64,000 bases of DNA, from contig NC_064037.1 in the NCBI RefSeq assembly GCF_932526225.1, positions 1,860,001 through 1,924,000 of the forward strand, read 5' to 3'. The translations under genes were made by a program, and so were the position numbers. Source of the DNA: Nematostella vectensis (lineage: Eukaryota; Cnidaria; Anthozoa; Actiniaria; Edwardsiidae). Numbering within the stretch: position 1 is the first letter of the stretch; each line of letters begins with the position of its first letter. The notes beneath the pieces are model-generated. The model was not told the origin of the DNA. It searched no databases and saw only the letters and a program-made list of their open reading frames with translations. Of the stretch, positions 24,959 to 38,200 are shown in pieces.

Positions 24959-27900
24959 AACTCGCCACTTTCAATATACACCTAGTAGACTTCTGATTCT
25001 CAAAACGCAGGAAGTAACGTAAAGTTTGCTCTTCTTGATGTCCATAAGCAACCAAACACATCAACTGCTTATATACCCTTTAGACAGTCAATTAATTTGC
25101 CCAATTTTAGTCCTCTCTGAATCATCGAGTGCTCGGTTCGCTCATTCCCTTTGGGTCTGGCGTTACTTGGGTCTCGGCTCAGTTCGGCCTCGCGGCGAAC
25201 ATCTCGTTTACTTAGATGTAATACCACGATAGTGAGCGAGGCGACTGGTCTCAAGTCCACTGTGCTAAGTGCACGCACTCCAAGCGTTGTGCATAAGACG
25301 TTGGCGGGCCCTATAAACCTCCCACACACGCTTATATTTCTAAACCGATCGAATCACCCTCAGGAAAGAGCCAAAAACGCGGATTAAGTCGCGAACAAAA
25401 CAGACGCACTTTTAAATGAATGGAATTTTGCGCGCATCCACTCCGCTGGCATGCGACCCGTAGTATTGTGATAGTGAATTAGCCAGAGGTATTCACTTAG
25501 AGTTGTGGTGGCAGCGCCCGCCCTACCGCTGCACAGCGGTTCACAGAACTCCTGGATCTTTTGTTCAGCTTTGGCAGATGGCTTCGATATAGAGTGCCTT
25601 TAAAGACAAGACAAAATACAGTGATGGGCTTTGTTCTTAAATCAAATTTACTCTCAACTGAAGTCTTTCTGAGTTGCAGAAATATGTTATCCATTTTGTT
25701 ATCCGCCGTTCGCTTTTGGCTTAAAAATATAATGGAAAAACATCAGTTTTGACGCCAGTGATAAGATAATTTTCATGGTTTTCACTGTTGTGCTGTCAAT
25801 AACACCATTAGTTCGCGGCAATACCGGGACTATTCTCTGCGGTCATCTATCTTGCTATGCCCGAAGCAAAAGGGAATTTAATCCGTAGCACTGTAGCTGA
25901 AACTAAGCTGAATCACCCCTATTGATTTGTACTTTAAAACGATGCATTCATATCGCTCGGAAGTGATACAGAAGGAAAAGAAATCGGTTTAAAAAATCGT
26001 GGGCTTCTTTATGGATAAAAACAAAACGAATAAAAATATTTCAGCGTCCCTGACTAACTAGACGATTTGCGATTGTCTATCTTGTTTAGAAACATCGGAA
26101 ATTGTACAGTACGGCTCAATAGCATAATCCACTATACTATTCCCAGGAAGCGAAAAGATCAAGAATAAACCGTATTGGACATGTTTGAATGACAAACTCA
26201 TAGTATTGTTATTTCAATTGTAGGCAATTTATATAAAAGCAAAACACATTTTTTATTACTTTTCGATGTTGGATGCCTCCGCTTTCATAATCTTGATCAC
26301 TCCCATATTAATTATGAGTACAAATCTATGGCGGAATAGGTTCGGTAATATCAGACAAACGTCTAGAAGTGTTCAAGTAACTTCCTCTTTATGTCAAAAA
26401 TAGATACTGATACGCTCAAAATCTCAAGTTCAGAGTTGGATTATTTCTCGCATCGTTAGTGGTAGTCAAATCACACCATTACTCAAAAAGGATAGTGCGA
26501 ACTCAACTGTTTGTGTCATCCTATTTCAATATTCTAGGCGTGAAAAGTATTCGAAGTACAAACAAAACACAATGAAGATGACCATGGAAATCTAAATAGC
26601 ACCAAGAGCTCGTAGGAAACGTTTACAATACAGTAATTCCAGCTTCCGACCAACAACTCAGACACCTCGGGATACCCCTAAGGCCTATATTTACAGATGT
26701 AGTAGTCTACTTCATTTAAAACTCACCATTTTTTAATAACCAATGCAATTTTTTCCAAATACAAAGATAAAAGAAAGGCATCACCTTGAATGTCAAGATA
26801 TTTAAGATGACTTTGTAAACGTATAAAATTCTCTCTTGACTAAATCACTGACATTGTACTGTACTCGGCAGTAATTTAAAAATGTGCAATTGGAGGCGGT
26901 TAGGGGCAATGCGGGCGTAATTAGAGTAATTCGAATAGAAGGAGGGTTCGGAGGGTGCACGGTGACATAGTGGTGTCGGTCATCCGTGTAGGGAACGCTC
27001 ATTTCCCTGCAAGCAGATGCCGCGATATCTAGGCCAGCGAAAAGGGGCTTCTGCTAGCAAGGACTACACTGCATTTGTCGTCATGTCTAACCAGTTGCTC
27101 GGAAAACACATTTATCAACTATCAATTGTCAAAGGGCAATACATTTTTAGCAAAACATGGAGAAAAAAGAAAGCATGTATGGGATTATATCAGTAAGCTT
27201 AAACTACTGGAGTCAATTCTCCGTAGTATGGTCGCCAAATCACAGTCCCAGGGTTGTCCGTAATAACGAGAATTGACCATAGTGGTGCATTTGCTATGAT
27301 AGCAAATGATTTGTTTGTTCGTTCGTCTGTTTCCATATGTAGGACACTAATTTCCGTGCCAAAGTATTCGCTATATAGAATATATCGTGTAACTATTCAC
27401 GAGCTGCTAATGTGTTGAGGGTTTTGCTATTTTTGCTTGCTAGGATATACCGACTTCGGCTATGTTATGTACAAATTCGGTAACGGTCTTTTATAGCGCA
27501 TCAGTGAGTATATTCTGAGTGATAGTCTTATCGTCAAGGCAGGATCGGTAATGAGCGTAAAATCTCTTAATATCAGCGCCTTAGGGAGGTTTTACTCGCG
27601 ATTACGTAAACATTATGTCAATCAAGTGTGAGCCATGATGATGGCAAAGGAGATAAACATTTAACAAAACCCATCAGTTCTTATGGCCAATTGTTTATAT
27701 GGAATAAAAGGTGCAACCCAAAAGGGGGAGCCATTAGTGCTGGCAAATTGCGGACTAAAAAAATAAATCTAAAAAAAATGTATTCGAGTGGGGAAATATC
27801 GGCGATCATTAATTACAAACCGTTAACTGGTCTAAAGACAGAATCGGGTTTGACAGGTGGAACTTTTGAAAACAAAACACACCATGTTCAACCTACGAAG

Positions 27901-28676
27901 AGAGGGTAAAATTTCTATATTTTATAAAAGTTCGATCCCTAAAGGTAATGTTATACCTTTGGTGATAGGGTTAAAGTCTGGGAGTTGATGTTGAAATGAA
28001 TCTAACAAGGAAACATTTGAAAGCGGTAAAAAGAAAACTGTAAAACAATCCTGAAATTTGTTTCCTTCACACTGAGATCTATCAGAAGCTATCCACGATG
28101 AGTTTCTTGCACTCGGAAGCATGAGAAAACTATCATATTGTGTTAAAGAAAATATTAAAGGCATCGCCTATTTTAGAAGAATTACACAGTGCACTGCATC
28201 TCAGCGTTAAGTAATAGGGAAAAGTGCCAATAATGCTTTTGGGCTAGGAGAACGTGTTATTTGGATAAGCCGCCGCTGATTCTCAAGATACCGTTATATT
28301 CATATTTGGTCATGGGTAGACAATAGAGGGGAAAATAAGGACTAAGGGTTTTATTGTGTGATAAGGACAGCGACAGTGAAGGCATAGAGAGATAGATACC
28401 ACCTCTTTTACAGAAGCTGTCAATCAAACAGTCCATTTCTAGTTTACATGTCTCGTATCTAATAAGACGATACCTGAGTAATGATGATTAAAGGATAAGA
28501 ATTAAGAAGATTATTAAGCCTATTATTTTTAAATGAATAAACTGTTTCGGCCAAAAAAGTTTTATATATATCATAGAGACTAAAAAGTTATACCAAAGAG
28601 AATTCGAACTCCAAACCAGTTTATTGTTTATACTTAACTACAGTTTCGAGTGATTAACAGCAAAGCAGCTTACAAA
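24959..28676. other. Intergenic region between the GPCR 5' end and the HIRA 3' end
   Basis: It probably contains the GPCR promoter just right of 24958 and the HIRA 3' flank. Open frames such as 27628-27909 (plus, 93 codons) show no recognisable family and no splice context. No RNA gene was identified. Confidence 0.5.
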
Positions 28677-29243
28677 TCTGTTGGGCTTTTGATATTATTC
28701 GTGTACAGCCGATTTCAGTTGGCTGATACTGTATGAGTTGATTCTCTTAGTTTTGTTTCACATAAAAGTCCGTTTCGAGTTGATCAGCTCTGTGACTTTT
28801 TTTCATGTCCCCTCATGTTTCCCCTCTACTATCTCCATCTCTTTTTCAACTCACACATTACTAGTCTGACCTGTTTCCAATAATGACGATAACCTGTTTG
28901 ACTGGTTATGTAGCTCATCGCGCGACGACATCTAATTGGTCCTTGAACTCGGTGAAGAGATCTGTTGGGCTTTTGATATTATTCGTGTACAGCCGATTTC
29001 AGTTGGCTGATACTGTATGAGTTGATTCTCTTAGTTTTGTTTCACATAAAATCCGTTTCGAGTTGATCAGCTCTGTGACTTTTTTTCATGTCCCCTCATG
29101 TTTCCCCTCTACTATCTCCATCTCTTTTTCAACTCACACATTACTAGTCTGACCTGTTTCCAATAATGACGATAACCTGTTTGACTGGTTATGTAGCTCA
29201 TCGCGCGACGACATCTAATTGGTCCTTGAACTCGGTGAAGAGT
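28677..29243 (-). repeat. Recent 284-bp tandem duplication of the HIRA 3' end
   Basis: 28677-28960 and 28961-29243 are nearly identical; the second lacks one base in a CATAAAA(G)TCC segment. The right copy contains the stop codon and last 46 coding bases of HIRA plus 3' flank. The left copy is a non-functional downstream duplicate of the same material. Confidence 0.95.
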
Positions 29244-32200
29244 CGTTGAAGACGAATATTTGTACCTTGAATGATAAAAAACATCCACTTGTGGTTAGAC
29301 ATTCTCGAGATCATCATTTGCCAAATGGTAATGGTTACTTCGAGTAATAATTTAAGTACATCTCTTCAGCAAGCACTTACCTATAATGGGGAGAATTTCG
29401 ACTAAAAGGTCGCGTCTTTTGAAGCTCTGTTAAAAAATGCAGACAAGAATTAACAATGACTGAAAGAAGAAATAACAACACCCTTCCTGCCTTTGGTAAT
29501 AATCTACGCGTCCATTTACCTTTGAAAACATTTCTTTTAAGGGCTGTGTAAATACCTTTCGTATGCGACGTTAGATATACTTGCACCCCCCTCCCCCCCC
29601 TCGGAAACGTAGCGACCGATCCTTCACCTATACAAACTGAATATCTAGGATCCCTCCTATGACTCTAATGGCATTAAATAATTACTTGCCAGTTTGTTTT
29701 CTCTCTCGTGCGGTGAAGTTGTCCCATCAAACAACTTACTTTCATTTAACTACCTTTTTGGTAGTTAATTCTAATACTTATAAGGAATGTTGGAGGGTCA
29801 TTGAACTACTTTAGTTGTTTGCGGCGTCGGCAAAATCGCAAGCGTTGTATTCTGACACGTATCCGCTATTGCTGTCTTACCAGAACCTTCGGGTTCCACC
29901 CAGTTCGTTTATCTGAAACATTGCTCCTGTAAAACGAAAAATTAAAACAGGTCAATAGTATAATTGCCCATTACTTTAGTATCTTCATAAGCTTTAGGTA
30001 AAAGTTGCTCGAATTATCTGCGATAAATTTGCAAGCTGTCGCAGGGAAATTGCCGCGAAATCGCAGCTAGTTTGATGCGACAAAAATGCTATTGTAAACG
30101 GGTCTTATAGGGGCACTCGCACGGCTGTTTTGAGGAAATGGGAAAAATATGAAATATGATATGGACAAGTTAGGCAGAACGAGGTGAAATCTCGTCTGCA
30201 ATGCAAATCAAATACAGACGATCTAGTCGTCATATTCCATAAAATTTCAAGGATTGAGTAAATCGAAACCCAAAAGTAATATATCCATCAGTTTTCATCC
30301 GCTCGATTGTGTTACGTTAAAACCACAAAATTGTAGTTTAAAGATCAAAGGTCATTCAGTAAACCTGGGTAGCAACTTCGCTAAAATTATGCTTTAGAGT
30401 GCCCCGATAAAAGAATCAGCATGAATAACATAATGTCTTTAAGCAAAAAAACTTTAAAGCACTTTACAACACTAAGGGGTGTTAGGAAACAAAAGCTAGT
30501 ATAACCTGTGTGGCGGTCCCAGGAGGTCTTCGCAGATCTCCCTCAGTCTTGACTCGCACCCTATAACCACGCACAAGTTAGTCCTTACACTGCACATTTA
30601 ACCCTGATAGAAACCTGCCACAGGGTTACAGCACATCAGGGTTATATCCTCAGCTTGTGTGAGCTAAAAAGTAGGGCAAAGGATATTCTAACTGTTCTAA
30701 CTAGTAATTTGCGTAGGTCTGAAGTACGGCAGAGGGTACCCGTGCACCAGGAATTTTACCGGCTCACGAGAGATAACATAAGGAAGGCACAGGGTACCCG
30801 TGCATCAGGACTTTTACCGGCTTACGAGAGGTAACATAAGGAAGACACAGGGTACCCGTGCATCAGTACTTTTACCGGCTTACGTGAGGTAACGCGCAAA
30901 GCACAGGGTGCCTGTGCATCAGGACTCTTATCTGCTTACGTGAGAAAATGTACGTATGTTGAGCTCAAGGCACAGGGTGCCCGTGCATCAGGGCTCTTAC
31001 CTGATTGTGCGAGGTAACGTAAATATGTTAAGGAAGGCACAGGATGCCCGTGCATCAGGACTTTTACCGGCTTACGAGAGGTAACATAAGGAAGGCACAG
31101 GGTACCCGTGCATCAGGGCTCTTACCTACTTACGTGAGGTAACGCGCAAAGCACAGGGTGCCCGTGCATCAGGACTCTTATCTGCTTACGTGAGAAAACG
31201 TACGTATGTTGAGCTCATAGCACAGGGTGCCCGTGCATCAGGGCTCTTACCTGATTGTGCGAGGTAACGTACATATGTTAAGCGAAGGCACAGGTACCCG
31301 TGCATCAGGGGTCTTACCTGGTTGTGCGAGGTAACGTACGTTTGTGGAACGTAAGGCACAGGGTGCCCGTGCATCAGGACTCTTACCTGCTTGTGCCAGG
31401 TAACGTACGTAAGTCAGGAGCCAAAAATGATACTCGTCTGCAGATCCTAGCGTCAGGCATACTGATAGCTGGTTCTGTGAATGATGAGCAACAAATATAT
31501 GTGAATCAATAAATAAATACAAGTGAATCATTTAACAAATACACGTGAATCATTAAACAAATAACAATCTGGCGGCCTGTGGGTCACATCGGTCGAACAT
31601 GAAATCATGATGCTTATCGAATGTTTGAGTTCAAATGACCACAAAACTAGAAAAAACCACTGCCCTTGCACCTTAATCTATTACCTAAACTCTCCTACAC
31701 GTCTCCGGTCTACCTGTGGGGCGAGCTGTGAGGAGAGTTTGAACCTCTAGCCAGGGGACAATCGGGTTACTGTTATCTCTCCATAATCTTTTGGCAGATA
31801 GAAGAATGCTTATGTGTTCTAGTGAAAGTGTAATGCAATGTATTTTCTTTTTCGTGCCGCTTTGTTTTTCTAATTTGAAAACATATTCACTCCTCAAAGG
31901 CCTAAACCGACCAAGCACTTTCGCCCCAATTCAAGGCAACAACTTACTATAGTTCCATTTTACACACAACGACTAGATCACAAGTTTCTCGTCCATTTAT
32001 GACTTATTTTCATGCTTATAAAAAAATGAACTTTACATCACAACATTGGCAGCTTTAAAACCTGAATTTCAAGCAAGAATTTCCCTTTTTCCTTTTTTTT
32101 GTCATTTTTATCCCCATTTCAAATGTCAATGAAGGCTAATTCACTCGTTTGCAAATTTTAAAATCTAAATCTCCGCTTGTTTGTTTTTTGTTTCTGCTTT

Positions 32201-35200
32201 TTCCCCTTTTGAGATTATCCAATGGAGAATTCATTCATTTGTTAACCATTGCATCGCAAACTTTAAAATCTGAATTTCAAACCCCAGATTTGCCTTGTGC
32301 TGTTTTGTTCCTCTGATTTCCCTTTTCAACCTTTCAATGCAGGACTAATTCGCTTGTTCCCCTTAAGAAAGAACTCATAAATCCTCCCTTTCACGACCCT
32401 GATGATTTACCCATTCACAATAAGAGCAAAACTGTTGGCGGAAGGAGGAACACTGCGCCCACGCTAAATACAACCACAAACAGCAGGACGCCAATGGCAC
32501 ACCGCTAGGTTCCCGTTAGATTAAACTTCCCTGGGTCTTGTAATCAAAGAATTCGTTTAGATTGAAACCCTTTTTTCTAGCCCCGTGCGCCGTGTGGTCA
32601 ACATGATTTGTGGCGAATAAAACTTCACTAATGCCTCTAATTTGTGAAATTAAAATTAATATTATGTACGATTCATCGGGAAGGCGCGATAATTGCCTCG
32701 TATCAGAGGTTTCAGTACTTGAAAACCTCGTATCAGGGGTTTCGGTACTTTGAAAACCTCCTATCAATGGTTTCTGTACTTGAAAACCTCGTATCAGGGG
32801 TTTCGGTACTTTAAAAACCTCGTATCAGGGGTTTCGGTACTTGAAAACCTCGTATCAGGGGTTTCTGTACTTTGAAAACCTCGTATCAGGGGTTTCTGTA
32901 CTTGAAAACCTCGAATCAGGGGTTTCAGTACTTTGAAAACCTCGAATCAGGGGTTTCGGTACTTTGAAAACCTCCTATCAAGGGTTTCTGTACTTGAAAA
33001 CCTCGTATCAGGGGTTTCGGTACTTTGAAAACCTCGTATCAGGGGTTTCGGTACTTTGAAAACCTCGTATCAGGGGTTTCGGTACTTGAAAACCTCGTAT
33101 CAGGGGTTTCGGTACTTTGAAAACCTCGTATCAGGGGTTTCGGTACTTTGAAAACCTCGTATCAGGGGTTTCGGTACTTTGAAAACCTCGTATCAGGGGT
33201 TTCTGTACTTGAAAACCTCGTATCAGTGGTTTCGGTACTTTAAAAACCTCGTATCAGGGGTTTCGGTACTTTGAAAACCTCGCATCAAGGGTTTCTGTAC
33301 TTGAAAACCTCGTATCAGGGGTTTCTGTACTTGAAAACCTCGTATCAGGGGGTTTCTGTACTTGAAAACCTCGTATCAGGGGTTTCGGTACTTGAAAACC
33401 TCGTATCAGGGGTTTCTGTACTTTGAAAACCTCGTATCAGGGGTTTCGGTACTTGACAACCTCGTATCAAGGGTTTCTGTACTTAAAAACCTCGTATCAG
33501 GGGTTTCGGTACTTGACAACCTCGTATCAGGGGTTTCTGTACTTTGAAAACCTCGTTTCAGGGGTATCGGTAATTGAAAACCTCGTATCAGGGGTTTCTG
33601 TACTTTGAAAACCCCCTATCAGGGGTTTCGGTACTTTGAAAACCTCCTATCAGGGGTTTCGGTATAACAGAATCTAAAAGACTGTAGTTGAAGACCACTA
33701 TATTTTGTGTATACAAGGTCATTCCTACTTGGTGTTTTATAAGACAAGCAGGATATCGAACTGAAACCTTGGAAATATTGAATGCCAATATACAGCTTAC
33801 TAATATTAAGTTTATAATATTTCCAAGTTTTCAATTTGCATGAATTCTTGAAAACAATTACCCGGATACCGCCTGTCACGTTTGGATATAGGAGAAAGGT
33901 TTATAAATGTGGGGGCTAACAAAGACTGTTTGAGCCCTTCCCAGGAAATGAGACTCACCTCCAGGTGTGACATAGTGGCTGTCTGCTGTTTGCTCGGGTT
34001 GGAACGGAACATGCGGCCTCCCTGACGAGCCAATCTGCAACAGCAAACATACATATCACTTGATAGCCTTTTGGTAGAGCAATTAAGTGACCACCCCCCT
34101 TGAAACCCAGGGCTTCGAATCGGTAAAATACAAACCACACTGGGTTTTCGAGATTGTAAAGTAATCTTGGCTGCCAACACACATACACAACCTCACGTAC
34201 ACGCTCACGAAAACCTTCCCGTACACCCCCCCGTACACCCACCCGCACACGCCCCCGTACACCCTCCAGTGCACCCTCCTGTACACGCCCCCGTACACCC
34301 TCCCGTACACCCACCCGCACACGCCACCGTACACGCCCCCGTACACCCTCCTGTACACCTTCCTGTACACCCTCCCGTACACACTCCCGTACACCCTCCC
34401 GCACGTTCCCGCACGTGCACGTTCCCGCGCACGTACCGCTCCCGCACACGAGAGCATTGGCAAAGGACAGATGATAAGCGTTACCTGGTGCTGTGGCCCT
34501 GCAGCTGGGCCAAAGGACCGCGGGCGCAGAACGGGTCCTGGCGGAACATGGAAGCCTGGTAATCGGCATTTAGAAGGAGCGGGTCCTCAGCACGAACGAG
34601 CTGGATCCTAGCCAATCAGAAACGTCGTAAGAAAGTTAAGTCAAGACCGGTATTGTTGTTATTCTTAATCAAATTTTCTACTTACCAGGCTCCCACGCAA
34701 GGCTCAAACGAGTACGAGGCTTGGTTCGAGAGAGTGAGTACAGGATAGCCTCGTTCTGATATTGAGGTTCGCGCAATAGTGACGTCACTTCCGGCTAAAA
34801 AAGAGCACAACTAGTAGTAAGAAGAGAATTCAGATGCGTAAAGCAATGAGAGTAAAAGCTTACCCGGAAGGATCGGAAAGACTGACTCGTTTTTCACTAC
34901 GACAGAAGAAGACTTGGTGTCCCTGAAATACAATGTTTAACAATTTCTCGTATAACTGTTTTATGCTTACAGTCCCCAAAGAGTCAAATACAGCCTACCA
35001 AACGTAAACACCCCCTGATGACGTCACTACTAATACGTGGTGACCGCTGGCTTGAAGTACGGAGGCGCAAGATTCTAGCATGAGAGGCGGCTGGAGCCTA
35101 GTGGGCAAACAAAATGATGGTATTGTTTTAGTTTGAGGAGTTTGGAAATTCTTGGATATCCTATAGAGCAATGCTATCCAAATATTTGGTGATTTTAGTA

Positions 35201-38200
35201 GCGGTAGTGATAACGGTGCTTGTGGTGTTAATGGTAACGGTGGTTATGGTGGATAGGGTGGTAGTTGTGATGGTGATGTTGGTGGTGGTGTTGACGGTGA
35301 TAAAGGTGGTGGTGGTGTTGATGTTGATGGATGTGGTGATTCTGATGGTGATAGTGGTGTTGATAGTGGTAGTTGTGATGGCGATGGTAATGATGTAGTT
35401 GATAGGGTTGTAGTTGTCGAGGTGTTCTATGCCATGGATGGTGATGACGAGGTGTTCTATGGCATGGATAGTGATGATGAGGTGTTCTATGGCATGGATA
35501 GTGATGATGAGGTGTTCTATGGCATGGATAGTGATGATGAGGTGTTCTATGGCATGGATAGTGATGACGAGGTGTTCTATGGCATGGATAGTGATGATGA
35601 GGTGTTCTATGGCATGGATAGTGATGACGAGGTGTTCTATGGCATGGATAGTGATGACGAGGTGTTCTATGGCATGGATAGTGATGATGAGGTGTTCTAT
35701 GGCATGGATAGTGATGATGAGGTGTTCTATGGCATGGATAGTGATGACGAGGTGTTCTATGGCATGGATAGTGATGATGAGGTGTTCTATGGCATGGATA
35801 GTGATGACGAGGTGTTCTATGGCATGGATAGTGATGACGAGGTGTTCTATGGCATGGATAGTGATGATGAGGTATTCTATGGCATGGATGGTGATGATGA
35901 GGTGTTCTATGGCATGGATAGTGATGACGAGGTGTTCTATGGCATGGATAGTGATGATGAGGTGTTCTATGGCATGGATAGTGATGATGAGGTGTTCTAT
36001 GGCATGGATAGTGACGATGAGGTGTTCTATGGCATGGATAGTGATGACGAGGTGTTCTATGGCATGGATAGTGATGATGAGGTGTTCTATGGCATGGATA
36101 GTGATGACGAGGTGTTCTATGGCATGGATAGTGATGGTACTTACCTCCTTCCAGAAAACGAAAACACGCAAAGACTTTTATTTGCACAGGCCACGCACAC
36201 AATATTCCTACAAAAAGATGAGAAATGCTGTAATATCCCCTATGGTAATTAAAGAGGCAAGTGTTCCACAGGGGACGAGGACGTTGTAGACGGCGTAGAC
36301 TAATTAGTTCTTGCCTGTTATGAATACCATTGAATCCCATACACAAGGCATCTCGAAATGGTGTAGCAACATTGACATATAGAAGGCTATTCAATACTTA
36401 CATATGTTAATCAACATGCATGTACACATAACACAGGTCCTCTCGGTACCCCCCTCCCCTACAGATCCACTGTAAACTTCATTGTCATGAGCTACTTGGT
36501 CTAATTGTTCAAGCGACTTTTTGGGTGATTATTATTAGTGGTAAAATAACATGACAGTTTTCAGCTCATCACACGAGAGAAAGTGTTGACAATTTTGGCG
36601 GGAGTTCTCCACCAAAGTGCTCATGTGACTAGTTAGCCCTGTAGCATTTCACCACCTACTGGTCTATGACCTGTTTGACATGAATAAATCTTCAAGGTAA
36701 GACCATTTTACCTGCTTCCCGCCAGCGCGATACCAGGGCTCGTGATCATGGCTTCCCAGGATGCCTTGCCCGCTGAAATACACTTGAGCACGTGGACACT
36801 TGACGCTGTAAAAATGTTTATAAAGGAAGGAACAACATAAGCTCTTTTTGGAGGTGGAATTAAGGTTCACAAATAGATGGTATCGCAACAGTATATATTA
36901 GAACAATTGGTGCCCTTGGTCTGACTGGCCTATGAAAGACAAGCACGCGGGAATACCTATAAATAAAATACGAGTTTCTCCAAGACCCAAATTGACTAAA
37001 ACTAGACGTACCTGAAGATGTCAGGGTATTTTCTAACTCGATAGTGACGGTATCATCCTCGCTTCCACCACCGATCTACAAAAAAAGTGAGTGCCACCGA
37101 ACATGTGACATCGAGCACGTGACTGCAAGAACTTGACATTAAGTTAGTGCCACCGAACATGTGACATCGAGCACGTGACTGCAAGAACGTGACAACAAGT
37201 TAGTGCCACCGAACATGTGACATCGAGCACGTGACAGCAAGAACGTGACAACAGGTACGTGTCAACAAGTAAGTGCCAACAAGTACGTGCCATCGAACAT
37301 GTGACATGGAGCACGTGACAACAAGTACGTGTCAACAAGTACGTGACAACAGGTACGTGTCAACAAGTACGTGACAACAGGTACGTGTCAACAAGTACGT
37401 GACAACAGGTACGTGCCAACAAGTACGTGACAACAGGTACGTGCCAACAAGTACGTGCCACCGAACATGTGACAATAGAGCACGTGACTGCAAGTACGTG
37501 ACAACAAGTACGTGTCAACAAGTACGTGACAACAGGTACGTGTCAACAAGTACGTGACAACAGGTACGTGCCACCGAACATGTGACATCGAGCACGTGAC
37601 TGCAAGTACGTGACAAGTACGTGCCACCGAACATGTGACATCGAGCACGTGACAACAAGTACGTGACAACAGGTACGTGACAACAAGTACGTGACAACAA
37701 GTACGTGACAACAGGTACGTGACAACAAGTACGTGACAACAGGTACGTGACATAAAATACGTGTCACCGAACATGTGACATCGAGCACGTGACTGCAAAA
37801 ACGTGACAACAAGTACGTGACAACAAGTACGTGCCAACAAGTACGTGCCAACAAGTACGTGACATCAAGTACGTGCCACCGAACATGTGACATCGAGCAC
37901 GTGTCAACAGGTACGTGCCACCGAACATGTGACAGCATGTACGTGACACAAGGCATTACATACGTGATAAAAAGCTCCTAAAAGTATCGCACTGTGAGCG
38001 CCTTTTTAACAACCCTTTAAATAATTAGTTAGTTAAGACATTTTTTATTAAGAGTGACACTATGCCTCCTGGAATTGTTCAGCTCAACCTTTGTAATCCT
38101 TTGTAATTGCAGGCACATTAGTGGCTATTTGGAGCGTGTTCACACACGCTTTAAATCTAACCTAGGTTGGGTAGTTACTCCCTAGTTACAACCTAGGTTG

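Noticed and set aside
27628-27909. 93-codon plus-strand open frame
   Set aside because: No recognisable domain, biased low-complexity basic content and no exon borders. It is consistent with chance.
34167-34569. PVHPPVHP-type open frames and the Cys/Gly-rich minus-strand frames
   Set aside because: Translations of a short-period C-rich array between two HIRA exons.
35161-36394. Several 270-390-codon open frames (DDEVFYGMDS, ITIHAIEHLV and HHYPCHRTP repeats)
   Set aside because: These come from a 30-bp array in a HIRA intron; all three translations derive from the same repeat on both strands.
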